Notes under the pieces: model-generated
Databases searched by the model: none
Told to the model about the DNA's origin: nothing
What the model saw: the letters and a program-made list of their open reading frames with translations, nothing else
Translations under genes and position numbers: made by a program
In this document: piece after piece, positions 1 through 9,033 of the stretch
Layout: each line of letters opens with the position of its first letter
Position numbering within the stretch: position 1 is the first letter of the stretch
NCBI RefSeq assembly: GCF_008369165.1
Contig: NZ_VOBA01000001.1
Coordinates: 2,101,630 to 2,165,629, forward strand
Source: Dietzia sp. ANT_WB102
GTDB taxonomy: Bacteria > Actinomycetota > Actinomycetes > Mycobacteriales > Mycobacteriaceae
Reading direction: 5' to 3'
DNA: 64,000 bases

Positions 1-899
1 TCACGGCGACGGTCGGAGTCAAGCCGACCTACGGGACCGTCTCGCGCTACGGACTCGTCGCCTGCGCGTCGTCCCTCGATCAGGGCGGGCCCTGTGGCCG
101 CACCGTCGAGGACACCGCGCTGCTGCACCAGGTGATCGCCGGCCACGACCCGCGCGACTCCACCAGCCTCGACGTGCCGATGCCCGACGTCGTCGCCGCG
201 GCACGTGATGGCGCGAAAGGCGATCTGACGGGATTGCGGGTCGGCGTGGTTACCGAATTCTCCGGCGAGGGTTACCAGCCCGGCGTCGAGGAGTCGTTCC
301 GCGCCGCTGTGGACACCCTGCGTGACCTGGGTGCCGAGATCGTCGAGGTCTCGTGCCCCACCTTCCGCTACGCGTTGCCAGCCTATTACCTCATCCTGCC
401 GTCCGAAGTCTCGAGCAACCTCGCGCGCTTCGATGCGATGCGCTATGGCCTTCGGACGGGCAATGGATCTGCCGACCAGGTCATGGCAGCCAGTCGTGAG
501 GCTGGCTTCGGCTCCGAGGTCAAGCGGCGGATCATGCTTGGCACCTACGCACTGTCTGCCGGGTACTACGACGAGTTCTACGGTCAGGCGCAGAAGGTGC
601 GCACACTTATCGCGCGCGACTTCGAGGCGGCCTACGAGAAGGTCGACGTCCTCGTCTCGCCGACCACCCCGACAACCGCGTTCCCGCTCGGGTCGAAGGT
701 CGAGGACCCGGTCGCGATGTACCAGTTCGATCTGTGCACGCTCCCGCTCAACCTCGCCGGGCACTGCGGGATGTCCGTTCCTTCCGGGCTCGTCGATGGT
801 CTGCCCGCCGGTCTGCAGATCATGGCCCCGGCGCTCGCCGACGACCGTCTGTACCGGGTCGGGGCGGCTTACGAGGTTGCGAGAGGTGCGATAGCGTGA
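1..899 (+). CDS. gatA: Glutamyl-tRNA(Gln) amidotransferase subunit A, 3' part
   Basis: Amidase subunit of GatCAB, which releases ammonia from glutamine so that Glu-tRNA(Gln) can be converted to Gln-tRNA(Gln). The window opens inside the gene; the reading frame starts at base 3. The first visible residues ([14 protein letters not shown]) are the conserved stretch just after the amidase-signature serine loop, so the nucleophile serine itself lies just outside. The rest (about 298 residues, including [15 protein letters not shown] and the C-terminal PAGLQIMAP) is a normal GatA C-terminal half. The stop overlaps the next gene's GTG by 4 bases. gatB follows 2.5 kb downstream, as in mycobacteria. 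Identification is firm; only the 5' end is missing. Confidence 0.97.
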   Translation, partial: TATVGVKPTYGTVSRYGLVACASSLDQGGPCGRTVEDTALLHQVIAGHDPRDSTSLDVPMPDVVAAARDGAKGDLTGLRVGVVTEFSGEGYQPGVEESFRAAVDTLRDLGAEIVEVSCPTFRYALPAYYLILPSEVSSNLARFDAMRYGLRTGNGSADQVMAASREAGFGSEVKRRIMLGTYALSAGYYDEFYGQAQKVRTLIARDFEAAYEKVDVLVSPTTPTTAFPLGSKVEDPVAMYQFDLCTLPLNLAGHCGMSVPSGLVDGLPAGLQIMAPALADDRLYRVGAAYEVARGAIA

Positions 900-2281
900 C
901 GGACGTCCCCGAGCGGGACTCGTGGAAGGCCCTCGCGGCCCTTGTCGTCGGGTTCTTCATGATCCTGGTGGACCAGACGATCGTCGCGGTTGCCACCGAG
1001 GCCTTTGTCACCCAACTCGGCGCAACGACCAACCAGGTCATCTGGGTGACCAGCGCGTATCTGCTGGCCTACGTCGTACCATTGTTATTCACTGGCCGGC
1101 TGGGTGACCAGATCGGTCCCCGCACGGTGGCGATCGCCGGGCTTGTGGTGTTCACCGGTGCCTCACTGTGGTGCGGGTTGGCCCCCAACATTGAGATGCT
1201 CATCGTTGCGCGGGTGTTCCAGGGGTTCGGTGCGGCGTTACTCACCCCGCAGTCGCTCAGTGTCATCACCCGCGTGTTCGCTCCCGCGCGTCGAGGCGCG
1301 GCTATGGGCGTCTGGGGGGCGGTCGCCGGCATCGCCTCCGTTGTCGGGCCGGTTTTCGGCGGAGTGTTGATCGACGCGTTCAACTGGCGCTGGATCTTCT
1401 TCGTCAACATCCCGTTCGGCATCCTCGCAGTGGTCCTGGTGTGGCTCTGGGTGCCGGTGCTCGAGACCAGGTCCCGTTCTTACGACATTCCTGGGATCGT
1501 CCTGTCGGCACTCGGAATGTTCCTGCTGGTGTTCGGGATCCAACAGGGCGAAGAACACGGTTGGGGCGGCATCACCGCCGTGTTGATCGTGGCAGGCGTG
1601 GTGGGGCTTACCGTGTTCGTGTGGTGGCAATCGCGCGTACGCACCGAACCGCTCGTACCCCTACGACTGTTCCGTGACCGCAACTTCTCGATCGGTAACT
1701 TCGGTGTCTCGACGATCGGCTTCGTCACCGCCGGCACGATGGTCCCGCTCATGTTCTATCTTCAGGGTGTCAAGGAGCTCAACCCGACCCGCGCGGGACT
1801 GATGCTGCTGCCGATGGCCCTGATCGGCGGGCTCCTGGCGCCCGTGGTGGGTCGCTGGGCAGATCGTCTCGACCCACGGATCTTCACCGGAGTCGGCTAC
1901 TTCTCGTTCGCTATCTCCCTGTTCTGGTTGGCCTTGGTGATGGACTCCCACACCTCCATCCCGGTTCTGTTGGGACCGATCGCCCTCATGGGTGTCGCGA
2001 ACGGGTGTGTGTGGGCACCAACCTCATCGACGGCGATGAGACGCTTGGAGCTGGCGTCGGCGGGCGCGGGGTCCGGTGTCTACAACACGACCCGTCAGGT
2101 CGGTGCGGTCCTCGGGTCTGCAGCGATCGGCGCTCTCATGCAAGCTCGGTTGGTCGCCCACGGTGACATCGGTCAGGCGGTGGCGGACGCGATGTTCCTG
2201 CCCGCCGCAGTCGTCCTGCTGGGTGGTCTGGCCACGATGGCGTTCCGTACCGATGAACAGTCGGTTACTCCGGCGCGGTGA
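896..2281 (+). CDS. MFS drug exporter, DHA2/EmrB-QacA type
   Basis: Predicted multidrug/proton antiporter of the inner membrane, 461 residues. The GTG start overlaps the gatA stop (GTGA), so the two are translationally coupled; a longer reading frame starting inside gatA was rejected because it lacks family similarity. Motifs seen: [14 protein letters not shown] in helix 1 (the D is typical of DHA2), [11 protein letters not shown] (MFS motif A) after helix 2, and a motif-C-like [10 protein letters not shown] in helix 5. Hydrophobic segments continue to the end, consistent with about 14 helices although the protein is slightly short for the family. In M. tuberculosis gatA and pfkA are adjacent, so this gene looks inserted between them. 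Substrate unknown. Confidence 0.9.
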   Translation: MTDVPERDSWKALAALVVGFFMILVDQTIVAVATEAFVTQLGATTNQVIWVTSAYLLAYVVPLLFTGRLGDQIGPRTVAIAGLVVFTGASLWCGLAPNIEMLIVARVFQGFGAALLTPQSLSVITRVFAPARRGAAMGVWGAVAGIASVVGPVFGGVLIDAFNWRWIFFVNIPFGILAVVLVWLWVPVLETRSRSYDIPGIVLSALGMFLLVFGIQQGEEHGWGGITAVLIVAGVVGLTVFVWWQSRVRTEPLVPLRLFRDRNFSIGNFGVSTIGFVTAGTMVPLMFYLQGVKELNPTRAGLMLLPMALIGGLLAPVVGRWADRLDPRIFTGVGYFSFAISLFWLALVMDSHTSIPVLLGPIALMGVANGCVWAPTSSTAMRRLELASAGAGSGVYNTTRQVGAVLGSAAIGALMQARLVAHGDIGQAVADAMFLPAAVVLLGGLATMAFRTDEQSVTPAR

Positions 2282-2307
2282 ACTGCGTGGTGCACGGCGT
2301 GCGGACC

Positions 2308-2332
2308 TAGACTGCGGAAGAACCGAGAGGAG
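2308..2332 (+). promoter_or_regulatory. pfkA -10 box and ribosome-binding site
   Basis: TAGACT at 2308-2313 fits the actinobacterial TANNNT -10 pattern and AGAGGAG at 2326-2332 is a strong Shine-Dalgarno 6 bases before the GTG at 2339. The ribosome-binding site fixes the pfkA start. No convincing -35 box was seen. Confidence 0.5.
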
Positions 2333-2338
2333 CTCGAC

Positions 2339-3373
2339 GTGCGTATTGGAGTTCTCACCGCTGGCGGTGACTGCCCAGGCCTCAACGCGGCCATCCGCGC
2401 GTTGGTCCGGACCGCCAGTTCGGAGTACGACTCACCCGTTCTGGGGTTCCAGGACGGGTGGTCTGGGTTGGTGAACGACCGTGCGGTGCCACTGTTCGAC
2501 GACGAGAGTATTGATCGCATCCTGCTCCGCGGCGGCACGATCCTCGGCACCGGCCGACTGAACCCCGACATTCTGACTGCCAGCCTGCCGGAAATCCGGC
2601 GCACCCTCGAACGACACGCTCTGGACGCGTTGGTGGCGATCGGAGGTGATGGGACGCTCAAGGCGGCCCGGTGGTTGACAGAGAACGGCGTCCCCGTGGT
2701 CGGCGTGCCGAAGACGATTGACAACGACGTCGGGGGGACCGACTACACGTTCGGCTTCGACACGGCCGTCTCGATCGCCTCCGATGCCATCGACCGGTTG
2801 CACACGACGGCAGAGTCCCACGAGCGGGTCATGCTCGTCGAGGTGATGGGTCGGCACGCCGGGTGGATTGCCCTACACGCCGGGCTGGCGTCCGGCGCAC
2901 ACATGATCGTGATCCCCGAGGTGCCTTTCGACATCGACCACGTATGCAAATTGATGAAGCGTCGGTTCCAGATGGGGGAGGCCTACGGCATCTGCGTTGT
3001 CGCTGAGGGCGCCACGCCCGTTGAGGGATCGGGGATGACGCTGCGCGAGGGCGGCATCGACCAGTTCGGGCACGAAGTGTTCACCGGAGTAGCCGACCAG
3101 ATGGGCACGGCGATCAAAGAACGCATGAACCGCGACGTCCGAACCACAGTGCTGGGGCACATCCAGCGTGGCGGAACTCCAACCGCGTACGACCGGGTTC
3201 TGGCGACGCGGTTCGGGGTTCATGCGGCGCGCGCCGTGCACCGCGGGGACTTCGGTCAGATCGTCGCGCTGCGCGGCGAGTCGATAGAGATGGTGCCGGT
3301 CGAGGACGCCGTCGCGGTGCTCAAGACCGTTCCGGAGGACCGCTACCGCGAGGCCTCCTGCCTCTTCGGCTAG
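2339..3373 (+). CDS. pfkA: 6-phosphofructokinase, ATP-dependent type
   Basis: Phosphorylates fructose 6-phosphate in glycolysis; cytoplasmic; 344 residues, slightly longer than the 320-residue E. coli enzyme. GTG start with a strong ribosome-binding site. Seen: N-terminal [13 protein letters not shown] nucleotide loop, GGDGT at residues 102-106, PKTIDNDV at 124-131 with catalytic Asp128, and a C-terminal [12 protein letters not shown] loop. Gly105 matches the glycine of ATP-using enzymes, whereas Lys125 is the residue usual in pyrophosphate-using enzymes; this mixed pair is known from actinobacterial ATP-PFKs (group III). ATP use is therefore expected but is inferred. The TAG stop lies inside the -10 box of gatB. 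Confidence 0.96.
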   Translation: MRIGVLTAGGDCPGLNAAIRALVRTASSEYDSPVLGFQDGWSGLVNDRAVPLFDDESIDRILLRGGTILGTGRLNPDILTASLPEIRRTLERHALDALVAIGGDGTLKAARWLTENGVPVVGVPKTIDNDVGGTDYTFGFDTAVSIASDAIDRLHTTAESHERVMLVEVMGRHAGWIALHAGLASGAHMIVIPEVPFDIDHVCKLMKRRFQMGEAYGICVVAEGATPVEGSGMTLREGGIDQFGHEVFTGVADQMGTAIKERMNRDVRTTVLGHIQRGGTPTAYDRVLATRFGVHAARAVHRGDFGQIVALRGESIEMVPVEDAVAVLKTVPEDRYREASCLFG

Positions 3374-3376
3374 ATT
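3371..3376 (+). promoter_or_regulatory. gatB -10 box, leaderless start
   Basis: TAGATT, whose first three bases are the pfkA stop codon, lies exactly 7 bases before the gatB ATG at 3384. No ribosome-binding site is present, so transcription probably begins at or next to the ATG. This supports ATG 3384 over the in-frame TTG at 3375. Confidence 0.5.
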
Positions 3377-3383
3377 GTTCCGC

Positions 3384-4865
3384 ATGGAGTTCACCGAGGT
3401 CGTGTCACGTTTCGATCCCGTCATGGGCATGGAGGTGCACGTTGAGTTGCACACCAACACCAAAATGTTCTGCGGATGCCCCACCGCGTTCGGTGCGGAT
3501 CCCAACACCCAGGTGTGTCCAGTGTGCATCGGCCTGCCAGGCGCGTTGCCGGTGGCCAATCGCCAGGCGGTGGAGTGGGCGATCAAGATCGGTCTGGCGC
3601 TGAACTGCTCGATCGCGCCGTACAGCAGGTTCGCTCGGAAGAACTACTTCTACCCAGACCAGCCGAAGAATTACCAGATCTCGCAGTACGACGAACCGAT
3701 CGCTCACGACGGGTACCTCGACGTCCTGCTCGAGGACGGCACCACGTGGCGCGTCGACATCGAGCGCGCGCACATGGAGGAGGACACGGGCAAGTCCACC
3801 CACGTCGGATCCGCCAGCGGCCGCATCCACGGCGCCACTCACTCACTTCTCGACTTCAACCGCGCCGGGGTTCCACTCATCGAGATCGTCTCCAAGCCGA
3901 TTGTCGGAGCGGGGGAGCGTGCGCCGGAGATCGCCCGAGCCTATGTCTCCGCTCTTCGTGATCTGCTCAGAAGCCTCGACGTCTCCGACGTCCGGATGGA
4001 CCAGGGTTCGATGCGGTGCGATGCGAACGTCTCGCTGATGCCGAAGGGGGCCACCGAATTCGGTACCCGCACCGAGACCAAGAACGTCAACTCCCTGCGT
4101 AGCGTCGAGATCGCGGTCCGTCACGAGATGTGCCGGCAGGCCGACGTCCTCGCGGCGGGAGACGAGGTCGTACTCGAGACACGGCACTTCCAAGAGTCCG
4201 ACGGCACCACGACCTCCGGGCGTCCGAAGGAGTCGGCGGAGGACTACCGCTACTTCCCAGAACCGGATCTCGCGCCCGTCGAGCCCACCGCGGAGCTCAT
4301 CGAGGAGATCCGCAGTTCCCTGCCCGAATTGCCGTGGGTGCGCCGTGCACGCGTGCAGGCAGACTGGGGCGTTTCGGACGAGGAGATGCGTGACCTCGTC
4401 AACGCCGGGGCTCTGGATCTGATCCTCGCGACGGTCGACGCCGGTGCACCGGCCGCCGAGGCCCGTTCGTGGTGGGTGTCGTACTTGACCCAGCAGTCCA
4501 ACAAGCGCGGCGTCGATCTGCCCGCGTTGCCGATCTCTCCCGACCAGTTGGCGCGGGTGATCGAATTGGTCGCGGAGGGCAAGTTGACCAACAAGCTCGG
4601 CCGTCAGGTCGTGGACGCGGTCCTCGACGGCGAGGGGGAGCCGGACCAGATTGTCGCAGACAGGGGACTCGAGGTGGTCCGGGACGATTCGGCGCTTCAG
4701 AAGGCCGTTGATGACGCGCTGGCAGCCCAGCCCGACATCGCGGAGAAGATCCGATCCGGCAAGGTACAAGCCGCCGGTGCGATCGTCGGTGCGGTCATGA
4801 AGGCGACTCGCGGTCAGGCCGACCCGGCGCGTGTAAAGGAACTGGTCATCGCGGCCTGCAATTGA
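3384..4865 (+). CDS. gatB: Aspartyl/glutamyl-tRNA amidotransferase subunit B
   Basis: The GatB subunit phosphorylates misacylated Glu-tRNA(Gln) (and often Asp-tRNA(Asn)) and amidates it with ammonia channelled from GatA. 493 residues from ATG 3384. Seen: [19 protein letters not shown] near the N-terminus, the [15 protein letters not shown] loop, and [17 protein letters not shown] in the cradle domain; the C-terminal 150 residues form the YqeY-like tail that holds tRNA. Start chosen at ATG because a -10 box sits 7 bases upstream and the in-frame TTG at 3375 would fall inside it. gatA is 2.5 kb upstream; gatC should lie just outside the window. Confidence 0.97.
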   Translation: MEFTEVVSRFDPVMGMEVHVELHTNTKMFCGCPTAFGADPNTQVCPVCIGLPGALPVANRQAVEWAIKIGLALNCSIAPYSRFARKNYFYPDQPKNYQISQYDEPIAHDGYLDVLLEDGTTWRVDIERAHMEEDTGKSTHVGSASGRIHGATHSLLDFNRAGVPLIEIVSKPIVGAGERAPEIARAYVSALRDLLRSLDVSDVRMDQGSMRCDANVSLMPKGATEFGTRTETKNVNSLRSVEIAVRHEMCRQADVLAAGDEVVLETRHFQESDGTTTSGRPKESAEDYRYFPEPDLAPVEPTAELIEEIRSSLPELPWVRRARVQADWGVSDEEMRDLVNAGALDLILATVDAGAPAAEARSWWVSYLTQQSNKRGVDLPALPISPDQLARVIELVAEGKLTNKLGRQVVDAVLDGEGEPDQIVADRGLEVVRDDSALQKAVDDALAAQPDIAEKIRSGKVQAAGAIVGAVMKATRGQADPARVKELVIAACN

Positions 4866-5067
4866 GTAGGTTTATCGCCGTCGTCCATCGAGGTCGGGGA
4901 TTCTCTGCGCACGGCGACGGGCGGGCCGGTGTTGTCACCATTGGTGGTCGAGGCTCCGGTCGCGGGCCGGGTCGGTAGGCGCAGTGGCCGAAGGCTTTCT
5001 CGCGGTGGTGCGAGAGCGGCGTTGATCGCTTCGATTGGGTCGGACTTCTGCCGGTTCGAACCCAAAT
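4866..5067. other. 202-base gap between convergent gatB and the LppZ-like gene
   Basis: No gene recognised. A short inverted repeat (TCTCGC...GCGAGA near 4998-5015) could form a weak hairpin, but no T-run follows. GGTTCGAACC near 5053 resembles a tRNA T-arm but has no surrounding cloverleaf. Confidence 0.5.
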
Positions 5068-6093
5068 TTAAGTCCTAGCGTCGCCGCCGCCTCCGGTCTG
5101 GGGGAGGATGACCGCGCGGTCGTCAGTAGCGACGGGCGACCCCCCGGCCTTGTTGCCGGTTCCCGCCAACAGAACACCGTCGCCGACAACGGCTAGCCCG
5201 GTCAGGCGGCCATACCGGCCCTCCGCCTGCGGGTCGGGCTGACCGCGCGCCGCGCCCCCGGCGGTCTCAAGCGTGTCGACCCGCTCGGCGTCCGGCAGCG
5301 CGATGGCGAGAGTGTCCTCTGTCGCGGCGCACCCGCCAGCCGAGCGTTGGTCCGGCCACGTCCACACCATGCGGCCGGGGGTCCGGATCGCGGCGCCTCG
5401 ATCGGTGACCGTGGATAGGAATAGGTCCCCGCCGAGGGGGCACAGGGCCTGGATTCGCCCCAGGTCGCGGCCGACCACTTCGGGCGCCGTCGCGCGGCCG
5501 ATGCCGGTGAACCCCGGGAACCTGACAATCTCAGATCCGACGCCGACGGTGAGGACGTCGTCGACAAAGGCAAGGCCTCCACTGTCTGCGGGCGCGAGTT
5601 CCGCGACCGTACGAGGAGCGTCGCCGCGCGCGAGGCGTTCGACGCGCGTGGGTCCGTCGCCGACGACGAGGAGATACACCAGCCGATCCTGAGCAAACTC
5701 CGGGGATGGCGCGACGGCAGCTACCCGACCCTCCCCCGGATCCACGCGGCCGAACTCCTCGGGCGGGGCGTCGGGTGACACGATCTTCACGGCCCCGGTG
5801 AGCTCCGCGACCAGGCCGCGCTCACCGAGTCCCGCCACCGCGACCGCCGGCTCGAGGCAGGTCGCGATGACAGCGGGATCCGGATCGACGCACGGGCCGG
5901 TCTCGGGCGGGGGCTCCGACTCGCTGGAACTCCGGGTCGGCGGCGGGGGCGGCGTGCCTGGTGTGCTCGGTGGAGCGGAGTCACCCATCCCGGGTCCGGG
6001 AGCCGGCGTGAACGGGGCTTCGAGGCGATCGTCGAACCTCGCGCAGCCGGACATGGCGACGGCCAGTGCCAACAGCAGCGAGAGCGATCTCAT
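5068..6093 (-). CDS. LppZ-like lipoprotein, predicted beta-propeller
   Basis: Predicted cell-envelope lipoprotein, 341 residues. The N-terminus has a short signal peptide and lipobox ending in Cys17 (AMSGC), then a Pro/Ser-rich linker (about 25-60) and a repetitive Gly/Val-rich body typical of PQQ/sorbosone-dehydrogenase-type propellers. In M. tuberculosis the lipoprotein LppZ (Rv3006) occupies the same position next to a DoxX gene (Rv3005c), which supports the assignment. Classical PQQ-binding residues cannot be confirmed by eye, so enzymatic activity is uncertain. Divergent from the DoxX gene with 66 bases between; TAGTCT lies 7 bases before its ATG on the minus strand. Confidence 0.7.
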   Translation of the reverse strand: MRSLSLLLALAVAMSGCARFDDRLEAPFTPAPGPGMGDSAPPSTPGTPPPPPTRSSSESEPPPETGPCVDPDPAVIATCLEPAVAVAGLGERGLVAELTGAVKIVSPDAPPEEFGRVDPGEGRVAAVAPSPEFAQDRLVYLLVVGDGPTRVERLARGDAPRTVAELAPADSGGLAFVDDVLTVGVGSEIVRFPGFTGIGRATAPEVVGRDLGRIQALCPLGGDLFLSTVTDRGAAIRTPGRMVWTWPDQRSAGGCAATEDTLAIALPDAERVDTLETAGGAARGQPDPQAEGRYGRLTGLAVVGDGVLLAGTGNKAGGSPVATDDRAVILPQTGGGGDART

Positions 6094-6100
6094 GCCGACA

Positions 6101-6106
6101 AGACTA
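6101..6106 (-). promoter_or_regulatory. -10 box of the LppZ-like gene, leaderless start
   Basis: Read on the minus strand this is TAGTCT, 7 bases before the ATG at 6093, with no ribosome-binding site between. Confidence 0.45.
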
Positions 6107-6147
6107 CGGCGCGCCGTGTCCTCGATGCCCAGGCACCGGCATCGGCC

Positions 6148-6153
6148 TACAGT
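6148..6153 (+). promoter_or_regulatory. -10 box of the DoxX gene, leaderless start
   Basis: TACAGT is followed by 6 bases and the GTG at 6160, with no ribosome-binding site. Together with the minus-strand box at 6101-6106 it makes a compact divergent promoter region. Confidence 0.4.
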
Positions 6154-6159
6154 CGAACC

Positions 6160-6975
6160 GTGACTTCCTCAAAGCCCGGTGACGACCCCGCCCGTACCGA
6201 GATCCTCCACGATGTGGACTACCCACTCGACGTTCCCGATGCCCCGGGGCGCGAGGGCGGGTCAGGCGGCGCGGGAGACACCGCCACCACAGCGTTTCCA
6301 GCGGCCGGACCCACCGACTACTCACAATTCGCCGAGTCCGGTGGGTACGACATGTCGGCACCGCTGCCGTTCGGTGACCAACCCGCCACTATCGAGCCCG
6401 CGACACGCGACACGATCGGCCGACGGGGCACGATTGATCTCGGGCTATTCGTCCTGCGGGTGACGGTCGGCATCCTGCTGGCGATGCGCGGACTCCAGAA
6501 GCTGTTCGGCATGTTCGGTGGGCCCGGGATCGACGGATTCACCCAGACACTCACCGATTCTGGATTCGACCACGCTCGCATCCTGGCGATTGCCGGCGGC
6601 GCCGTAGAACTCGTCGCCGGTGTGATGCTCGTAGTGGGATTGGCCACCCCGGTGGCCGCGGCAGGTCTACTCGGGCTCGTCGGTCTGGGGATCGCGGTCA
6701 GGCTGACAGGGACCGACCCCGTCCCGGTGTTGAGCGACACCACCCGGGGGCTCGAACCCTCGATTCTCTACGCCGCAGCGATGGTGGCCCTCCTGTTCTC
6801 CGGACCGGGCCGCTGGTCGGCAGACCGCAAGTGGGGATGGTCCCACCGCCCACGCTTCTCCGGAGTCGTGTGGCTGGTGATCGTCGCGGTCATCGCAGCT
6901 CTGGCGTGGTATTTTCTCAATGGCACCAACCCGTTGAGCTCCACAGCCGACAGCGCCCCGGTCACCGCAGGCTGA
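6160..6975 (+). CDS. DoxX family membrane protein
   Basis: 271-residue membrane protein. The first about 85 residues are hydrophilic and acidic and probably cytoplasmic; then a DoxX core follows (IDLGLFVLRVTVGILLAMRG, GLQKLFGMFGG, AIAGGAVELVAGVMLVVG) with four membrane segments, and a final anchor near 230-250 before a short tail. The orthologous position in M. tuberculosis holds Rv3005c, whose product is reported to join SodA and SseA in a membrane-associated oxidoreductase complex; a redox role here is inference from that. GTG start, leaderless promoter. Convergent with ilvD. Confidence 0.8.
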   Translation: MTSSKPGDDPARTEILHDVDYPLDVPDAPGREGGSGGAGDTATTAFPAAGPTDYSQFAESGGYDMSAPLPFGDQPATIEPATRDTIGRRGTIDLGLFVLRVTVGILLAMRGLQKLFGMFGGPGIDGFTQTLTDSGFDHARILAIAGGAVELVAGVMLVVGLATPVAAAGLLGLVGLGIAVRLTGTDPVPVLSDTTRGLEPSILYAAAMVALLFSGPGRWSADRKWGWSHRPRFSGVVWLVIVAVIAALAWYFLNGTNPLSSTADSAPVTAG

Positions 6976-7010
6976 GCCCGGGCGCCGGGGCGCGACATCC
7001 TGGCGGAGGA

Positions 7011-8849
7011 TCAGTCGGGCAGGATCCGCACCGCGCCCTTGTCCGCCGAGGACGCCATCGACGCGTACGCCCGCAACGCGGCGGAGACCTTCCGGTTCCT
7101 GTTTGTCGGACGCCACGGCAGGGGGCCCTTCTCCGCCCGTCGTCGCGCCAACTCGTCGTCGTCGACATCCACTGAGATGGACCGCGTGGCCACGTCGATC
7201 GTCACGATGTCACCATCCCGCACAAGTCCGATCGGGCCGCCCGCCGCGGCCTCCGGGGCGATATGACCGATGGACAGGCCGGACGACCCGCCCGAGAAGC
7301 GACCGTCAGTGATGAGCGCGCACTTTGTGCCGAGGCCCGCGCCCTTGATGAAGGCCGTCGGGTGCAGCATCTCCTGCATCCCTGGACCACCTGCAGGGCC
7401 CTCATAGAGCACCACAAGGACCTCACCGGCCTGCAGAGTCTTGCGCAGGATCACCGACACGGCCTCCTCCTGGGACTCGACCACCCGCGCCGGGCCGGAG
7501 AAGTGGAAGTTCTCCTCCGACACCCCCGCCGTCTTGAACACCGACCCGTCAGGCGCGATGTTGCCCCGCAGAACAGCGAGCCCCCCCTCCGCGGTCGCCG
7601 GGTGCTCGACCGAGTGGATGCAGCCGTTCACGGCGTCCGTGTCCAGGGACTCCCAGCGGTTGTCCGTCGAGAACGGCTCGATTGTCCGGACCCCGCCTGG
7701 GGCAGCGTGGAACAACTCGATCGCCTTCTCGGTGGCGGTCCCGCTGCGGATATCCCAATCCGCGACGTACTGCTCGAGCGAAGGGGAGTGAACCGAATGA
7801 ACGTCCGTCTCCAACAACCCGCCCCGGTACAGCTCGCCGAGGATCGCGGGGATGCCACCGGCCCGGTGGACGTGCTCCATGTAGTAGTCCGAGTTCGGAG
7901 CGACCTTGGCAAGGCAGGGGATCCGGCGGGAGATTTGCTCGATGTCGTTCAGGTCGAAGTCGACCTCACCCTCCTGCGCCGCGGCGAGGATATGCAGGAC
8001 GGTGTTGGTGGAACCACCCATCGCGACGTCCAACGCCATGGCGTTGGTGAAGGCCGACTTGGTGGCCACCGAACGGGGAAGGACCGAGTCGTCCCCGTCG
8101 CGGTAATAGCGGGTGCACAGGTCGACGATGAGCCGGCCGGCCTCGGCGAACAACTCACGCCGAGCACCGTGTGTGGCCAGCGTTGACCCATTGCCGGGCA
8201 GGGACAGGCCCAGGGCTTCGGTGAGACAGTTCATCGAGTTCGCCGTGAACATGCCGGAACAAGACCCGCAGGTCGGGCAGGCTGAGCGCTCGATGGCGTC
8301 CAGGCCCACCTCGTCGACGGCCGAGTTGGCCGAGGCGGAGATCGCCGTGATGAGGTCCGAGCCGGCTTTGACCACGCCGTCGACGACAACTGAGAAACCG
8401 GATTCCATCGGGCCGCCGGAGACGAACACGGTGGGGATGTCCAGGCGCATTGCGGCGTTGAGCATTCCCGGAGTGATCTTGTCGCAGTTCGAGATACACA
8501 CCAGGGCGTCCGCGGTGTGAGCATTGACCATGTACTCCACCGAGTCGGCGATGATCTCCCGGCTGGGCAGCGAGTAGAGCATGCCGGCGTGGCCCATCGC
8601 GATACCGTCGTCGACCGCGATGGTGTGGAACTCGCGGGCGACGCCGCCGGCGGCCGCGATCTGCTCGGCCACAATCTCGCCGACGTTCTTCAGGTGCACG
8701 TGACCCGGCACGAACTGCGTGTACGAGTTGGCGATCGCGATGATCGGCTTGCCGAAGTCCGAGTCCGTCATACCGGTCGCTCGCCATAGGGCCCGGGCCC
8801 CCGCGGCGTTGCGTCCGGCAGTACTGGTTCGTGACCTGAGGGGCGGCAT
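7011..8849 (-). CDS. ilvD: Dihydroxy-acid dehydratase
   Basis: Iron-sulfur enzyme that dehydrates 2,3-dihydroxy-3-methylbutanoate or -pentanoate to the 2-keto acids leading to valine, leucine and isoleucine. 612 residues, the usual length of the long IlvD form. Seen: [14 protein letters not shown] and [18 protein letters not shown] with the cluster cysteines, and [19 protein letters not shown] near the C-terminus. ATG at 8849 was chosen because GGAGCGAGG precedes it and the protein then begins MPPLRSRT as in homologues; an upstream in-frame extension looks non-coding. It lies 2.3 kb before ilvBNC but on the opposite strand, so the pathway is split into two transcripts. Confidence 0.96.
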   Translation of the reverse strand: MPPLRSRTSTAGRNAAGARALWRATGMTDSDFGKPIIAIANSYTQFVPGHVHLKNVGEIVAEQIAAAGGVAREFHTIAVDDGIAMGHAGMLYSLPSREIIADSVEYMVNAHTADALVCISNCDKITPGMLNAAMRLDIPTVFVSGGPMESGFSVVVDGVVKAGSDLITAISASANSAVDEVGLDAIERSACPTCGSCSGMFTANSMNCLTEALGLSLPGNGSTLATHGARRELFAEAGRLIVDLCTRYYRDGDDSVLPRSVATKSAFTNAMALDVAMGGSTNTVLHILAAAQEGEVDFDLNDIEQISRRIPCLAKVAPNSDYYMEHVHRAGGIPAILGELYRGGLLETDVHSVHSPSLEQYVADWDIRSGTATEKAIELFHAAPGGVRTIEPFSTDNRWESLDTDAVNGCIHSVEHPATAEGGLAVLRGNIAPDGSVFKTAGVSEENFHFSGPARVVESQEEAVSVILRKTLQAGEVLVVLYEGPAGGPGMQEMLHPTAFIKGAGLGTKCALITDGRFSGGSSGLSIGHIAPEAAAGGPIGLVRDGDIVTIDVATRSISVDVDDDELARRRAEKGPLPWRPTNRNRKVSAALRAYASMASSADKGAVRILPD

Positions 8850-8967
8850 GGGACCTCGCTCCGAATCGTAAGGGGAGGGCGCGAATCGGAGTGCCGCTAT
8901 GGGCGTGGTCGCGCAGACCGCGCGCCCGCGGCGACCCCCGAATGCGCCGTGACCACTCCACAATACG

Positions 8968-9005
8968 CCCACGTGTGGGTCTACTCTTCTCACGGTCGGC
9001 CGACC
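8968..9005 (+). promoter_or_regulatory. Palindromes and -10 box before the Pip-type gene
   Basis: The ilvD/Pip divergent gap holds CCCAC-GT-GTGGG (8968-8979), a -10-like TACTCT (8982-8987), and the perfect 12-base palindrome GGTCGGCCGACC (8994-9005) at the predicted transcription start. Their position around the -10 box suggests an operator, but no regulator is identifiable here. Confidence 0.35.
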
Positions 9006-9033
9006 GGCCGACCCGACAGTGAGGGTGATGGGA

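Noticed and set aside
5045-5065. tRNA-like T-arm sequence GGTTCGAACC in the gatB downstream gap
   Set aside because: No acceptor, D or anticodon arm can be built around it on either strand, and the palindrome can occur by chance.
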